A DNA stretch of 64,000 nucleotides from Quillaja saponaria (GCA_029379385.1 CM055614.1:186001-250000), one strand, 5' to 3'. Numbered from the stretch's first letter, positions 49,692 to 62,369 are shown. Notes: generated by a model not told the origin, from the sequence alone. Numbers and translations are program-made.

Positions 49692-51386
49692 ATGGATGAT
49701 GGTCTTGGAAATATAAAGGTTATCACTGATCACTTTCAAGCCTCAACGTCTGGTGTGGAGTCTCCTCAAAGCAGAACACCATCTACTTCAGAGCCAAGAA
49801 CAGATAAATCTTTGAGGTATAAAGAAAATAAAATGCAATTAATGATCAATATACTTTCAGGTCATCTGATTTCAGTTTCTCAAACTGGTTTAGCATAGTT
49901 TGTGGACTCGAAAAAAGTTAAGGTCTGCCTTCATGTTAAACTTGTTTACTCTACGAGGGCTGCCATGGGGTTCTGGCACTGATGGTGAGGAAAAGGTTCG
50001 TTGAGCAGCTTTTGAGCAGTCTCCCTGTTCGTATTTATGGAAAATTCTGTTTTCTTACCACTACAATTTTCTTGTTTGTAGGTTGAACTAACGGCTGCAG
50101 AATTAGAGTCGCTTCGATCGGAACTTGCTGATTTGGAAGAGAGGGAAGCTCACTTGAAAGCACAGTGAGTGATGCTTGATTTTGAAATTTTAATGGTTTT
50201 CTGGTTCTCTGTAACCCTGTCACCTCCTCTCCTTTTGAGGGGAGTTCTACAATTCTATATCTTTTAAGTGAGATAATCAAGTTTTCTATAAAATACTTAT
50301 GTTGGTTATGCCCACTAAAATCATTTTTGTTTCCTACAGGTTAGGAGCAAATAGATGAAATTTTGCGGTCTGCCCGGCTGTCTGGCTATTTATATATCCG
50401 AACTGTACCGTCTGTCTCCACCTCAATTATTTTGTTTCACATATACAGTTTACTGAATATTTTCCGTTTTTCTCCAGTAGAGGTGGACTGCACTACCAGG
50501 AGAACCTCCTCCTATGGATGACAGTGACATAGATGACTGGCTTCCTCGCTTTGTTGTTCTTCACGGGACATGTATATACTTATATCTGTTGTGTACAGGT
50601 AATTTATGGGTGGCCTTTTTTTTTTTTCCCTTGAAAAATATATAATAACTCACATTTTCATGGGAAAAAGCAATTGATTTTAGTAAGATATCTTACAAGA
50701 AAAATATTTCTAAAGAATTAAAAATTTCACAGTATGCCCAAATATTTGCTATTCTTAGATTACCATTTACTCAAGATTTTTATTTATTTTTTATTATAGG
50801 CTCAGATATTAAACGTCAGCCCTTGTTCTTTTTCCACACACTGTTTTCCTTGATTTTAAATTTGACATTAAATAAGCTGGCTGTTTTCTGATGACTTTCC
50901 AAAAAAAAAAAAAAAGTGCAGACATAAGCCCTCAGGACTCCACCCTTCTATCCGATATTGTTGAAGTAGGACTCCTACCAAGTTTTATGCGACAAGATGA
51001 TGAGTGGTGGTATGCCTTTTATATCTTAACTCGTCAAGGACTACGATACGAGTGCTCATGTGTTTCTCAGATACAGGTATGCCTAGTTACTTTAGCTGGT
51101 TTGATGAGTTGTCATTTGTTTCTCCACGCTGAATGGTTAATGACTCATATTGGCACAATCTGGATATGAATTTAATATTTTCCTAATTGGTAGAGGTAAA
51201 TGAGGGTGATCATGCTCCAGAATGCTGTAATCCATTTTATATGAAAATAAATCCTTTCTTATATTATGGATCTTATTTCCTCCGTTCTCCATCTTTTCTC
51301 AGGTGGACTCTTGGTTATCAGCTTTAAAAGCTTACAGCAAATCGGACTCTGATTCAAAAATTGCCATTGGTTCGAATCATGTGTAA
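49692..51386 (+). CDS. Pleckstrin-homology domain protein, two +1 frameshifts
   Basis: Plant PH-domain protein, probably a phosphoinositide or protein-binding adaptor. Exons: 49692-49816, 49958-49995, 50082-50164, 50340-50404, 50481-50598, 50922-51076, 51303-51386. A Ser/Thr-rich N-terminus (MDDGLGNIKVITDHFQ) leads to a coiled coil (ELTAAELESLRSELADLEER, EAHLKAQ). The PH domain follows: EILRSARLSGYLYIRT, RWTALPGEPPP, DDWLPRFVVLHG, YAFYILTRQGLRYECS, VDSWLSALKAY. Exon 2 is 38 bases where 37 are needed (extra base near 49961) and exon 4 is 65 where 64 are needed (extra base in GTTAGGAGCAA, 50340-50350). All splice sites and the rest of the frame are intact. Its place between NdhS and NDPK matches At4g23895 as I recall it. 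It is either a recent pseudogene or miscalled sequence. Confidence 0.8.
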
Positions 51387-52854
51387 ATATTCTACACGTT
51401 TGGCAAGTTAGAGATAGGTCGAAATTTAGATTGTTAGGATACCTCTATGAATTTGAGTTTGATGTCATAAAATTCTTTGACTTACATCTCTGTTCATTAG
51501 ATAGCATACTAATAGAATGATAATCCAGAGACCCTAACTTGTATTATATGCAAATAGTGACTCTAACCTGCACTGTAAAATCTTTGAATCAAAAAGTTAT
51601 GAAGTATTTCAAAGAAGCAAAATATATTGTTCAGTTAAAACTGGAAGCATTGAACTCAATGGAAAAGGTGCAAATTAAACCTTGTGGGAAGAGCTATGCC
51701 ACTACTTCCCTTGGGGGAAGGGAGAGGAGAAATAGCTTCTTAAACAGTAATAGCTCAAACCAAGCAAGAGAATCTTTCTCAGTAAGGAAGAACAAACATC
51801 CACAGCTCAAACCAAGCAAGAATATTTCTCATATGCTTAATTAATTGAGCTTAAAACACACGCTCTATCTTTTATAGGTAGTCATGTTAAGCACACAAAA
51901 GCATCACTTGAAGTAATATGTGCATCATGAAGGTTCCTTCAGGACATTCGTTTGATTGTGGAAGCTAATAGTGTGGCTTGGCAAAGGAGGATAGCTCTGC
52001 CTTCTTAGTTGTTTCTTTTCTTTTTCCTTGTAATAAAAAAAATAAAAATCCGAGAGAATCCAAGAATCTGTCATGCCTTTCTCATTTGGGTATCTCTCCC
52101 TCCAAACATTTTCCAGCGTGAAGAAAGGGCTTTGGCATGGACCCACGGAAGTGGAGCAATGCGGCGTGATCAGACTTTAGAGTCAGCAACTGGATTAACT
52201 GTAAACGTCGTAATTTCAGAGAAGTAGGGTGTCGACAGCGGTAATTACCAATTAGTAATTAGTTTTTGATGGATCAAATCACATATTCGCTGCCCATACA
52301 GTTCGGATAATGTTTGACCTAGCCAACCAACCACTCGAGCTACACGTGCCAAAGAAACCCCCGAGAATATTAAGTAAAAAAAAAAAATTTAGCTTTATAT
52401 ATTAACACATCAAAATATAAAATTTTTAATTTTTAAAAATTTAATAAAGTTGTCAATGTCTTATTTCCTAACTAGGCTAACAGAATCTTAGCTGGCTGGC
52501 TTACCAACATGTAATAATAAACAACAAAATATTGTTTCTCAATGGTTGAATATATATAGTTTTATATAAATTTTTTATTTCGTTGACTGGTACAAATCAG
52601 ATTTCATTAATCCGTCTTATCCTCGGTGACATTAGACGGAGATAATGGCAACATTGTTTAATTTTGAAAATATTAAATCATACAAAATATAATTTAGCTC
52701 AAAAAAACCAAAGCGAAAATGGAAAGAGAGAAGCAGTAGCCACTTAACATATTTAGCATTGCACTCTCGCTAAAGCTATCACTCTTATCTTTCAGACTCT
52801 CTGTTCTGACTGACTAGCTGAAGACCACGTTCTTTCTTCATCAAGCTATCGAAG
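51387..52854. other. Intergenic; short repeats and a coding-like scrap
   Basis: A unit containing AGCTCAAACCAAGCAAG is repeated at 51752 and 51804 (period 52). At about 52116-52227 a frame reading EERALAWTHGSGAMRRDQTL has protein-like composition, but I cannot assign it. The rest is AT-rich NDPK upstream sequence. Confidence 0.5.
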
Positions 52855-55394
52855 ATGAGCTCTCAGATTTACAGATCCGCTTCTAGAGCTGTCAGGTCCC
52901 TTCTCTCTGCTACTAAGAGCTCTCGTTTCTACTCAGGTTGGTTCTCTTATTCACCGTTTTTCAAGCTACCACATTTTTCTCATTGCTTGCTGTTTTCCTG
53001 TTATTTACAATTATGTAAATTCGCTTCGTGTTGCTTACCAATTCTGAGTAATTCTGTATACCGTGTTATTCACTGTGAAGTTTGATCATTCCTACAATTT
53101 TGGAGCTACGACACCTATCTGTGAAGTGGGTATCTGTTTGTTTTCACTTGAACTCTTTTCGAGAAATCATGTAATAAAATTGAAAAAAAGATAAATAAAG
53201 GATTAATTTCTGGCTAAAGGAAAAAAAAAAAATTGTAAGATCCGTGAGCTATTGGTGGATTTGTAAATGATACACCATCACTCCCTTTTTTATTGTGAAA
53301 ACCAAGTAATCAATTATTATATTCTGTCCCCTAATACTTAAAAGTGGTCGGTTTCATCTTAATGGTGCTTACCTTCGGTATTTCGTATATGTAAAATGTA
53401 TACTAGGAAAGGGTTTATAAACGTGAAATGCTGCATTGACAATTGACATGCTTATCTTTGATATTACTGATTTTCCTGTTGGCAGAAGGGCGAGCCGTAG
53501 GTGCTGCCGCAGCAGTTTCATTCACCAGTAAAGCACCTTATATTGGCTCAAATTATGGGAGGGCTGGTTCTGGAATGCGCAAATAGAGGATGGCTTTCAG
53601 GAGCTCTTGCCCTTCCTGCTGCAGGTTTGGACAACATTCACTATTCCTTCATTCAAACTAAGAACTATTTCTTCCCTATTGTGACCTTTGTGTTTGTTTA
53701 TCCTCTTGGAGTATCATAATACATGCTTCTAGACAGCTGAAGGGAAAACTGTAGTTTAATTTTCTATATCCGTTCCGTTCTACTTAGAAGATTGATGTGC
53801 ATAGATGCCAATATTTGTTATAGCATACTGACCTGTTCTACTAATGTGCTGTTAAAAAAAAAAAAAAAAAAAAAGCTATAATGTTATAGTCTTGTTGCTC
53901 CTGCCAATCTGTTTACTGTCAGACTATTGTTATTCCCCTCTACGTTCTGACTTCTTCCGAATTTGTTATCCATATCTGACACTCCTTATAATCTCTCTCC
54001 CCCCTCCCCCTCTCTCTCGCCATGGGTTTCATGTCGGCGAAGTATACGCTGTAGCAAACTTCCATATATTTAATCATAAATACAGGCTTGCATTACGATC
54101 AGAGGTTTTTAGGTTAGCATGAGTAATATTTTACAGTATTTTATTTTGAAGAAACTGAAGGAAGTGTTCTCTGTTATAGAATGTTTCAGTCGGTTCTGAA
54201 TCTTGCATATGCTTTTTGCAGCGATTCATGTACTTAAAAAAAGCTATATTCTAATATTTGCTTGTGATTTTCCTTCTGCTATGTCTTGTAGCTTACATGC
54301 TCCAGGAGCAGGAGGCACATGCCGCAGAGGTACACTTCTTTTCTGATTATATGTCCATTTTCATTTTTTTTCATTGCTTTTCTTGCTTTACTTGTTACTA
54401 AATAAGATTATGGTCCTTCTCTATATTCAGTTGGAACGCACTTTCATTGCCATCAAGCCTGATGGGGTGCAGAGAGGGCTGGTAATGTGACATCACCTGT
54501 TTGCATTTATGCAGTGTGTAAATACATCTTTGCCTTCACATATAGCACACTGATATTTTTTAGACACTTTCCCGCTGCACACCCCTTGTTTTGCAGTTTC
54601 TTTCACCATTCCTGCTTGTGAGTTGGGGTGTCTTTTTACATCTATCTGATCTGGGACATTATATTTCAGATTTCAGAAATTATATCTCGTTTTGAGCGGA
54701 AAGGATTTAAGCTAGTGGCAATTAAAATAGTGAAACCTTCAAAGGAATTTGCTCAAAAGCATTATCATGATTTGAAGGATAGACCCTTCTTCAATGGCCT
54801 CTGTGACTTCCTAAGTTCTGGCCCTGTTATTGCAATGGTTAGAATTACTAAAGACTTATATTCTTGAAACCATTTAAACTTTTGACCTCCTCAACTCTTA
54901 TTTACATGACCCTAAATTAAATTTTATAGGTCTGGGAGGGAGAGGGAGTTGTGAAGTATGGCCGAAAACTAATTGGAGCCACTGATCCTCAGAAATCAGA
55001 ACCTGGTACAATCAGAGGGGATTTGGCCGTTGTTGTAGGAAGGTAATACTTTCCAAAGTGTCATGTCAGTTTTTCATTTTTACTGTAATACTTTGTTAAT
55101 AAATTATTCAGTATGCCCTTCTACAATCTACCTTCAGACTTAAAACTGTTTGTCAAGTTACAAGTTCTTTTGAAATATTGAACCTCACAGTTTGGCCGGG
55201 GGGTATTAGCTCTAGTACACATACATTGTCTTTTGGTCATAACTTTCTGATTTATTTCCCTTGCTTGCAGGAATATCATCCATGGAAGTGATGCTCCAGA
55301 TACTGCCAAAGATGAAATTAACTTGTGGTTTAAACCAGAAGATTTGGTTAATTACACTAGCAATGCAGAGAAGTGGGTCTACGGAGTCAACTGA
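52855..55394 (+). CDS. Organellar nucleoside diphosphate kinase (NDPK3/4 type), +1 frameshift in exon 2
   Basis: Transfers gamma-phosphate from ATP to other NDPs through a phospho-His intermediate. NDPK3/4 proteins are imported into mitochondria (intermembrane space). Exons: 52855-52936, 53486-53624, 54292-54329, 54431-54481, 54670-54837, 54930-55042, 55271-55394. The N-terminus [20 protein letters not shown] is a targeting presequence. The catalytic part begins [16 protein letters not shown]. It contains [48 protein letters not shown] with the active His, and ends EKWVYGVN. Exon 2 has one extra base between 53573 and 53583, so the frame hits TAG at 53583. The expected [20 protein letters not shown] continues in the next frame. 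The catalytic domain is otherwise pristine and spliced in phase. The position matches At4g23900 (NDPK4) as I recall it. Confidence 0.88.
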
Positions 55395-56640
55395 TTTTCT
55401 TTTTACCTGTAGGTTTAACGCCCCAATAAGACTTGGGGTAGAAGGATTAAATTTTTGGAATAAAAATTGCTTCATGTTGAGGTGAGTGACTACGGTGACT
55501 GCGAAACCAGCAAAACTGGGACTGTAGCAATAATTTATTCCACCTCTTTCTAATCCAAGCATCCCCACAGAAACACTTTATTTGTGCTTTCCTTTGCATA
55601 AACTATGAATGCAGCAAAAAATAAATGATATATCATTTTTTTCCACATTTTTTTTTTTTTTCGCTCTGAAAGAAGTTCATATATCATTTTTTTTTTTCCA
55701 CTTGTTAGTTGATTTTATCACACCATTGATTCTACAGTAAGCTGCCAAACAGAGATTTATTCAAATAAAACGGAAATATCAAGGAATTAGTTTTATATTT
55801 TGTAAGCTGTTGGCATTATAGCTATTGCCAATGAATTTATATTACTAATCTATTAATTTTCACACACCTCAACTATTACAAAAATATTTTAATAGGTTGT
55901 CAACTAGATTTTAATTTAATGAATTAATATTAAAATTTATAAATTTTTTAATCTTACATGATCTGCTTTTTATTAGTCCATAAATATGGTTAGTTGAGAT
56001 ATTCACAAATTATTTCAGACCTTAAATTTGACATAAAAATTGATTTTTAATTAATAATATTTATAAAATTGATTTTTTTAGTTAATAAGATTCAATTTTC
56101 TTAATATCATTTATTTATTTATATTTTATATCAAGAGCCCTTCAATTATGCAGGTTTCTACTGTCAAGGACCAAGTAGCATAATCTTATATTATCACCCT
56201 ATTATTAATGAGATAAAAAAGATATAGAACAAAAAAAAAGAAAGATATTTATAAAAAACTCTTAATACGAACAATTACGAAGCGTCCTTCTGTTTTTGCT
56301 GACCGACTTTCCGCTGTAATTGGGGTACATAAGATAGCTAAAGTTGGCGTACGCCGTAGCTGATCGGTGCCGCGCAAACGCGTGAAGAAACCTCACGTGA
56401 GGATATGCCTCAAGTCCAGCTAAGCGGACTTGAAAGCAAATCAAAACGACTTTAATTGCAATCTCGTGTACAAACTAGTGAAATGAAAGTAAAGGAAAGG
56501 AAAGGGAGAGTAAAGGCCGTTCATCGTTGGGTTTCCTAAATTCCCCAAATAACGTCCGCAGAACTCTACCTCGCGCCACCGCCATCAACATCAACATCGA
56601 TAAAAAAGTTATAAACTGTAACTTGTCGTCCAATCTCCAC
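55395..56640. other. Intergenic between NDPK and UIEF genes
   Basis: NDPK 3' flank, then AT-rich sequence, then a GC-richer stretch from about 56270 that is probably the UIEF promoter. The open frame 56262-56444 (minus) reflects that composition change only. Confidence 0.55.
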
Positions 56641-57311
56641 TGGGTTTAATATTCTCCGTCTTTGGTTCTTTCAGAAATTGTTTCCGGTGTAGTGTAAATT
56701 AGGTTTTGGAATCTTTCTGCAAAACCCTGATCCTAGCTTCGCGCCGCAGAGCAGTAAGTTCTAATGTTACTTTTTTTAAAGAAGTTTGTCTTTATGTATG
56801 ATCGAAGTTCTATGTATGTATTCTTTGGTTCGTGTTTTTTCTGAAATTTCTGTTTAGGCTTTGATTTTGAAGAGGAGAATTTGAAAGGCTCTTGATTTTT
56901 ATTTTATCCATAATTATTGTTTAATTTTTCAATAATTTTCTTCAAGACGATCTTCTTGAATCTTCAAAGAAATTAAAGCTAAAGCTTTTGTTAGATTCCA
57001 GACGGTGGGCGATGCTTAACAACAATATATTTTAAATGAGGAATTCATTACTTCTTTCGATGGTTTTATAGGATTGAACCCGTTGTCTTCGATTAATTCC
57101 TCTCATCTGTACTTCCCCTGCTGTAATGGGTTTTTCCTTATCGTAATCAATCTGTATTACCCATGCGGGCCTTTTACTGAAGCTTTGTTTTTTGGGAAAT
57201 AATATGCCTCTTTGTTCGTAGTTGACTTCATTGCTGCTTATTTGTAGTAAGTAGGCACTCAAGTTACCTCATAGTTATGGTTTTCTTATTTGTATTACTT
57301 TCATATGGCAG

Positions 57312-60300
57312 ATGGCAGCTAAACCACTTACAAGTGAGGCAATTGCACTTACAGAGAAGAAAATGAGCATGGCATTAGGTGGGCTTATTTGTGAATCAGA
57401 CATTTTTCCTTTAACTATATCTATTTTCCAACTGTCTCCGAGACTCTCATCTCAAACTGTATCTTAATCAACTTTGCCTATTTGGCGATGACAGATGCTA
57501 TAATTGAAATGAATAGAAAAACTTCATCAAGGGCTAAGAAGCAGCAGAGGGTCCCAGTAAGAATTTTGCTTCAGAAACTTGTTTATCAGTGTCTTGTCAA
57601 ATATGATTGCAGTTGAATGATCATAATTGTTCTCGTTTAACATATATATCCCGTGCATGTACAGAACAAAAATAAAAAATTCTCTAACAGTCTTGCTCAA
57701 GATAAATCTGCAAAGTTACGGCCATTTTATGGACTCAAGGTCTTCTCTTAGACAGGTTTGTGTGATGTTGAAACTGATATATTGTAACATGCTTTCTTTG
57801 TGAAAAGCATTACTAAAATTTTCAGTTATTCAGGGGGTTCTTCGCAAAGAGGAGGTCACACTTCCAGGGTAACCAATTTCCTGTGGCAGCTGAGGTTGCA
57901 AGAAAGGCTGCAGTTGCTCCTCTTCATAATAGAGCATCTAACAGTAGCAGGATAGCTAATTGGAATAAAGCAAGGTATCATCTGCTGGTTATTTTGTTGA
58001 CAGTTGTACGCTTTAACATTGCATGATTTTGTGGTAGCTATGCTAGCAATGGGTGATCATTTGGTTCTGCATTATTGCAGGTAAATCATGGCCTCACTGT
58101 ATTTTTGATGACCACTTACATATCCGTTTGATACATGAGATTCCTTTTCTGCAAAGAAAGGCAGTTTGAGAATATAGAATATTACCAAGTTTCAGCAACA
58201 CATCTTTATGGAATTCAAAATTGAGTTCATGCATCTTATCTCATTCACTGGTGTGCAAACATCTCTATAGGTTGAAAGGTTTTATATGTAGTTTAATTAT
58301 GGATATCTTTGCTCAGAGAATTGGAGATTTGTTTGAGTTGCTTCATGATTCTGTGGATTATTTTCATAGATGAGGAACTGGTTCAAGGAAACATGTTGAT
58401 AAAAAATATGACTGAAAGAATGAACTTTTTGAAAGTATATCTGCCTAACATCAAGAGGAAAGTATCATCACATGTACTTCGGGAAATGGAACAGTGTGGT
58501 TATTAAGTGGTTGGTTGCTTGCCTGGACAAGTCTGCATTTGTGATGTGTTTTAGAGATGGGGATAATAGTTGTGGTAATATCTGCATGAGCTTTTTTGGC
58601 TGAGACTTTTTTAGTCATTTGAAGGGTTGTGATCTGCATGTACGGGCACTATTCTTAGGTCTGTCTTTTGTGAGGTCTGCTAATTTTCCTTTGGGTGCAG
58701 TTTTGTTGGCTTGGAATCATGCCCTCTATCCATTTTCTGTAATCCTTTCTCCACCTTGAGGATGCTGGCCTTTTAACACCTTTTGATGTTTTTTTTTGAA
58801 TTGGGGAGATAGCACTGCTGGAGCATGCCCCTACCATGCAACATATGATCATTTTTTACCAAGACCTTCGTCTGTTACTGAGCCTTGTCCTACTTCATGT
58901 TTACTGATTCTTCATCTTTCTTTGTATCGGTTGTTTTTTTCTCACTTGCCAGAAAAATGGTTGGAATCATTCTTTTGAGCGGCCATGCTACAGAATTGGA
59001 ATTTCTTCTCGTGGCCAAGACTCATGAGTTCCTGTATTTTGTGTTTTCTGTCTGAAGTAAATTTTCTGAGCTTGGGAATTGAGTTAACAAAAGAAGTACT
59101 TTTACTATTTGGTGAATGTTGAAGAGGAGGATACTGCTCCTGTTATTTTTATTTCAGTGCAAGCCCCTTTAGCACTCCTCAGCCTGTTCATGCTGTGTAT
59201 CTATTATGTATTTTTGGTGGGGAAATGAGTTAGTCAGCATGGAAGGAAGTTCTGCTTTTGTCCGTAGTTTTTTAATCAGTATGTTGAAGACTGACTTGGA
59301 AGTTGTGTTTAAGGTCTCCTGTCTATTGTCTAAAAGGATATTGACCTAATGTAGTTTAAACCCAGTTTTTCTGCCACACGAAGGTTGTTCATCTGTATTT
59401 ATACAATATAAAATTGGTGAGTACGAATTCTAGGCCAAGTTGCAAGCTGGAAATTCTAGTGGAATAAGGGAGTTTTTTCACTGAGGCTGATGTTCACTAT
59501 TTTTTCCAGAATGATATCTCTATTGTTTCTGTAAGTTGAATACTAGATAGAATCTTTCTCGTGGTAAGACACTCGACTTTCAACCAAGTGATTGCTTATT
59601 AAGTAGTATTTTCCTTATGAGAAGCTGGTGCTAAGCTTATTGGGTAACTAATACTACAACGGTCCTGAAGGAGCACTTTGAAATTATATTTTGTCTCAGT
59701 TTTAATTATCCATTCTTATTTCTGGGTGCAGGGTCAGTGTTCCACTGGGTCAAAGAAGGGCTGCTAACAGACCTTTCACTGCTAAGGTGACCATTTACTT
59801 ATTATCATTTTTTTCATAGAACTGTATGCTTTCAACTACATCAATGAGGCCCTGACGTTGACCCATTGAAGTAGGTTGATGGCAGTGAAAGCTTCCTGAC
59901 CTAGAATAGGGCAGATGAGTGGTCATTCTAGATGAATTGTCTCGATTCTTTTTCTTTCGTAACTTGGTTTTATGCATGGGCAATCAGTCATAGTCACATG
60001 GGTTTAATTATTGGTGTTGAGGGCTGAGGTTACTATGTCAGTCTTCTTGTCTGTTTTCTGTATTTTCAACCTGCTGCGCAATTGGTGGTTTTATAGTCTG
60101 CATGGTAGAATTGCCATTTCTGTTGTGGTCCAAAGCTTAAGTAGTTTTTTTTTTTTTTTTCCTTTTTGACATGTATATTTCATTTTGTTGTAGCCACTTC
60201 CTCTGCCAGAACAGCAGCAACCACAACAGATGCAGCGTCAGGAAGTGAATGCGGTGCCTAAGCAGAGGCCTCAAACACTGGACTCTCTGTTTGCAAACAT

Positions 60301-60406
60301 GAAGGAGCAAAGAATGAGGGTGCAGTCAAGGCAGAATAATTCTGTGCCACGCATTGGAGGTGGCCAGCGGAGGCCACCATGGGGAAGAGGTCGTTTTGGC
60401 TACTAA
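57312..60406 (+). CDS. UAP56-interacting export factor (UIEF-like), two +1 frameshifts
   Basis: mRNA export adaptor that binds the DEAD-box helicase UAP56. Coding exons: 57312-57378, 57495-57556, 57665-57755, 57834-57974, 59732-59786, 60194-60406. A leader exon ends at 56753, with an intron to 57311. The N-terminus MAAKPLTSEAIALTEKKMSM, followed by ALDAIIEMNRK, is a UAP56-binding motif. Basic, Arg-rich segments follow (KRRSHFQGNQFPVAAEVARK, VPLGQRRAANRPF). A Gln-rich patch leads to TLDSLFANMKEQRMR and the terminal RRPPWGRGRFGY. Exon 3 is 91 bases instead of 90 (extra base in CGGCCATTTT, about 57719-57728, leading to TAG at 57749) and exon 4 is 141 instead of 140 (extra base in CTTCGCAAAG, about 57839-57848). 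Everything else is in phase. I recall UIEF2 as At4g23910, the syntenic position. Confidence 0.85.
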
Positions 60407-62294
60407 TGTGACAGTGAGAGTGGAAATGTTGGTAGAATTGTGGGCCTGATGTTCTGGTCTGCTGCATCCCCAGTTGATTAAAGAGTGCAAGAGTGTGCAA
60501 ATGCAAATTCTAGGGCCTTTCTGTGTCCTCCCCTCCCCTCCCCTCCTACATGAAGTTTATTCTGTTGGTAATTTTTCTTTTTTGATTTGTGCTTGCGACT
60601 TTCAGTACTTCACTTGGGTTCAGCTTCACGTGCAATGAGATCAGATTTTCAGTGACAGTTTGGTTCAGATTTATGCCGCCCTTCTAGATGTAGCAATATG
60701 GAATTTTTTTCTTTCTTTCTTAATATCTGAATGGAAGCATGTAATTTGTAATTTGTACTTTGTAGTGATTTTCTGGAAGATAAATATCAAATCAGATTAT
60801 GGTACATGGAAGTTGAGAGCAACCTTCGGTGTTAATATTCTATTCTAATCCTTTTTACCCGGATAACTAATCATTCATTTTGAGATTTCATAGAATGTTC
60901 TATTTGAGCTAGCTGATAATTTTTTTCATAATTTCTGGTATATCACAATAGAAAGATAACCAAATATGGAGTCAAGTGAAGAGCTACCTTGGGTAACAGC
61001 ATGTACTGCGAGGCAGCTGATATGCAATTATTCAGTTATTTTAGAGCGAGTTACGTCCATTGTCCATTTATAATCCAGGTTCGCAGGCTGCTCTTAATGC
61101 TAACCCTTTACGCTTATTCATGTCTAGGCTTAAGAGTTTAGAAACATCATCATATTAACAAATTATTTATGTGAAATATATAGTAACAAATGAATCATCA
61201 TAAATAATGATTTATTTTTACTTATTTAATTAAGGGTGAATCGTCTTATTTATAAAAATAAAAAAAAATTAATTAATTAAAATATATTTTAGTCATCATA
61301 TTTCAATTTCTTTGCATATATCATTTTACAAATAAATTGTCATATTGACAATCTATTTATGTGAAATATATACTTAAAAAGTGAATCGTAATAAATTATA
61401 ATAATTTACTTTGAATATTTATTTACACGTTCTTATAATCACTTTTTTATGAAGTATCCACTAACATGCATAATTTTAGAAATTATAATAATATAAGAAC
61501 ATATTATAGAATATGTACACGTATTTGAAAAACTTGAAGGCAATTTTTTAATCTTATCTATAGAAAATAGAATTACATAAAGCCTAAAATCCGAATCCAA
61601 AATCTAGCATTTGACCCATAAATTACAATTACACAACCACAAGTGCATAATCTAACTAATAAAAATAAATAAATAAAATAAAATAAATAAATAATCTTAT
61701 CTTAATAGTAAATGATTTATTTTTACTTATTTAATTAAGCGTGAATCGTCTTAATTATAAAAAAAAAAAATAAAAATATATTTTAGTCATCATATTTCCA
61801 TTTATTTTCATATATCAATTTACAAATAAATTGTCATATTGACAATCTATTTATGTGAAATATATACTTAAAAAATGAATTGTAATAAATTATAATCATT
61901 TACTATGAAATATTTATTTACACGTTCTTATACTCATTTTTTTTTTATGAAATATCCACTAACATACATAATTTTAGAAATTGTAATAATATAAGAACAT
62001 ATTATAGAATATGTACACGTATTTGAAAAACTTGAAGGCAATTTTTTAATCTTATCTATAGAAAATAGAATTACATAAAGACTAAAATCCGAATCCAAAA
62101 TATAGCATTTGACCCATAAATTATAATTACACAACCACAAGTGCATAATCTAACTAAAATAAAAAATAAAAATAAAAATTGTAAGAATATAACATGTAGT
62201 TTCCATCTACAAATGGTCAAATATATAGAAACGATAGCCGTATCGCATTATGTTAACGAAGACTTTAAGTTCTATCAGTTACAAACAAGGCGAA
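60407..62294. other. Intergenic between UIEF and tRNA-Ala
   Basis: The UIEF 3'UTR includes a CCCCTCCCCT microsatellite at about 60526-60545. Most of the rest is the AT-rich 505-base tandem duplication listed separately. No gene seen. Confidence 0.65.
61209..62155. repeat. Tandem duplication, period about 505 bases
   Basis: Two near-identical copies start at 61209 and 61714 with GATTTATTTTTACTTATTTA. Both run through CATATTGACAATCTATTTAT and GAACATATTATAGAATATGT to CACAAGTGCATAATCTAACT. Differences are scattered point changes and A-run lengths. The motif with TATTTATGTGAAATATATA also occurs once more upstream (about 61151), suggesting an older third piece. It is non-coding and ends about 140 bases before the tRNA gene. 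Confidence 0.9.
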
Positions 62295-62367
62295 GGGGTT
62301 GTAGCTCATATGGTAGAGCGCTCGCTTCGCATGCGAGAGGCACGGGGTTCGATTCCCCGCAGCTCCA
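62295..62367 (+). tRNA. tRNA-Ala (anticodon CGC)
   Basis: A 73-base cloverleaf. The acceptor stem GGGGTTG pairs with CAGCTCC, including the G3:U70 wobble pair that identifies tRNA-Ala. The D arm is GCTC-ATATGGTA-GAGC. The anticodon stem-loop is CTCGC-TTCGCAT-GCGAG with anticodon CGC, and the T arm is CGGGG-TTCGATT-CCCCG. The discriminator is A. A TTTT Pol III terminator follows at 62370-62373. Internal A- and B-boxes are canonical, with no intron. Confidence 0.97.
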
Positions 62368-62369
62368 AT

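Noticed and set aside
39792..57848. Programmed +1 ribosomal frameshifting as an explanation for the shifted exons
   Set aside because: No shared slippery sequence or downstream structure, unrelated genes, and no precedent in these families; sequence error or mutation is simpler.
58309..58978. Several open frames inside the 1.75-kb UIEF intron
   Set aside because: No conserved features, and they lie within an intron whose flanking exons splice in phase.
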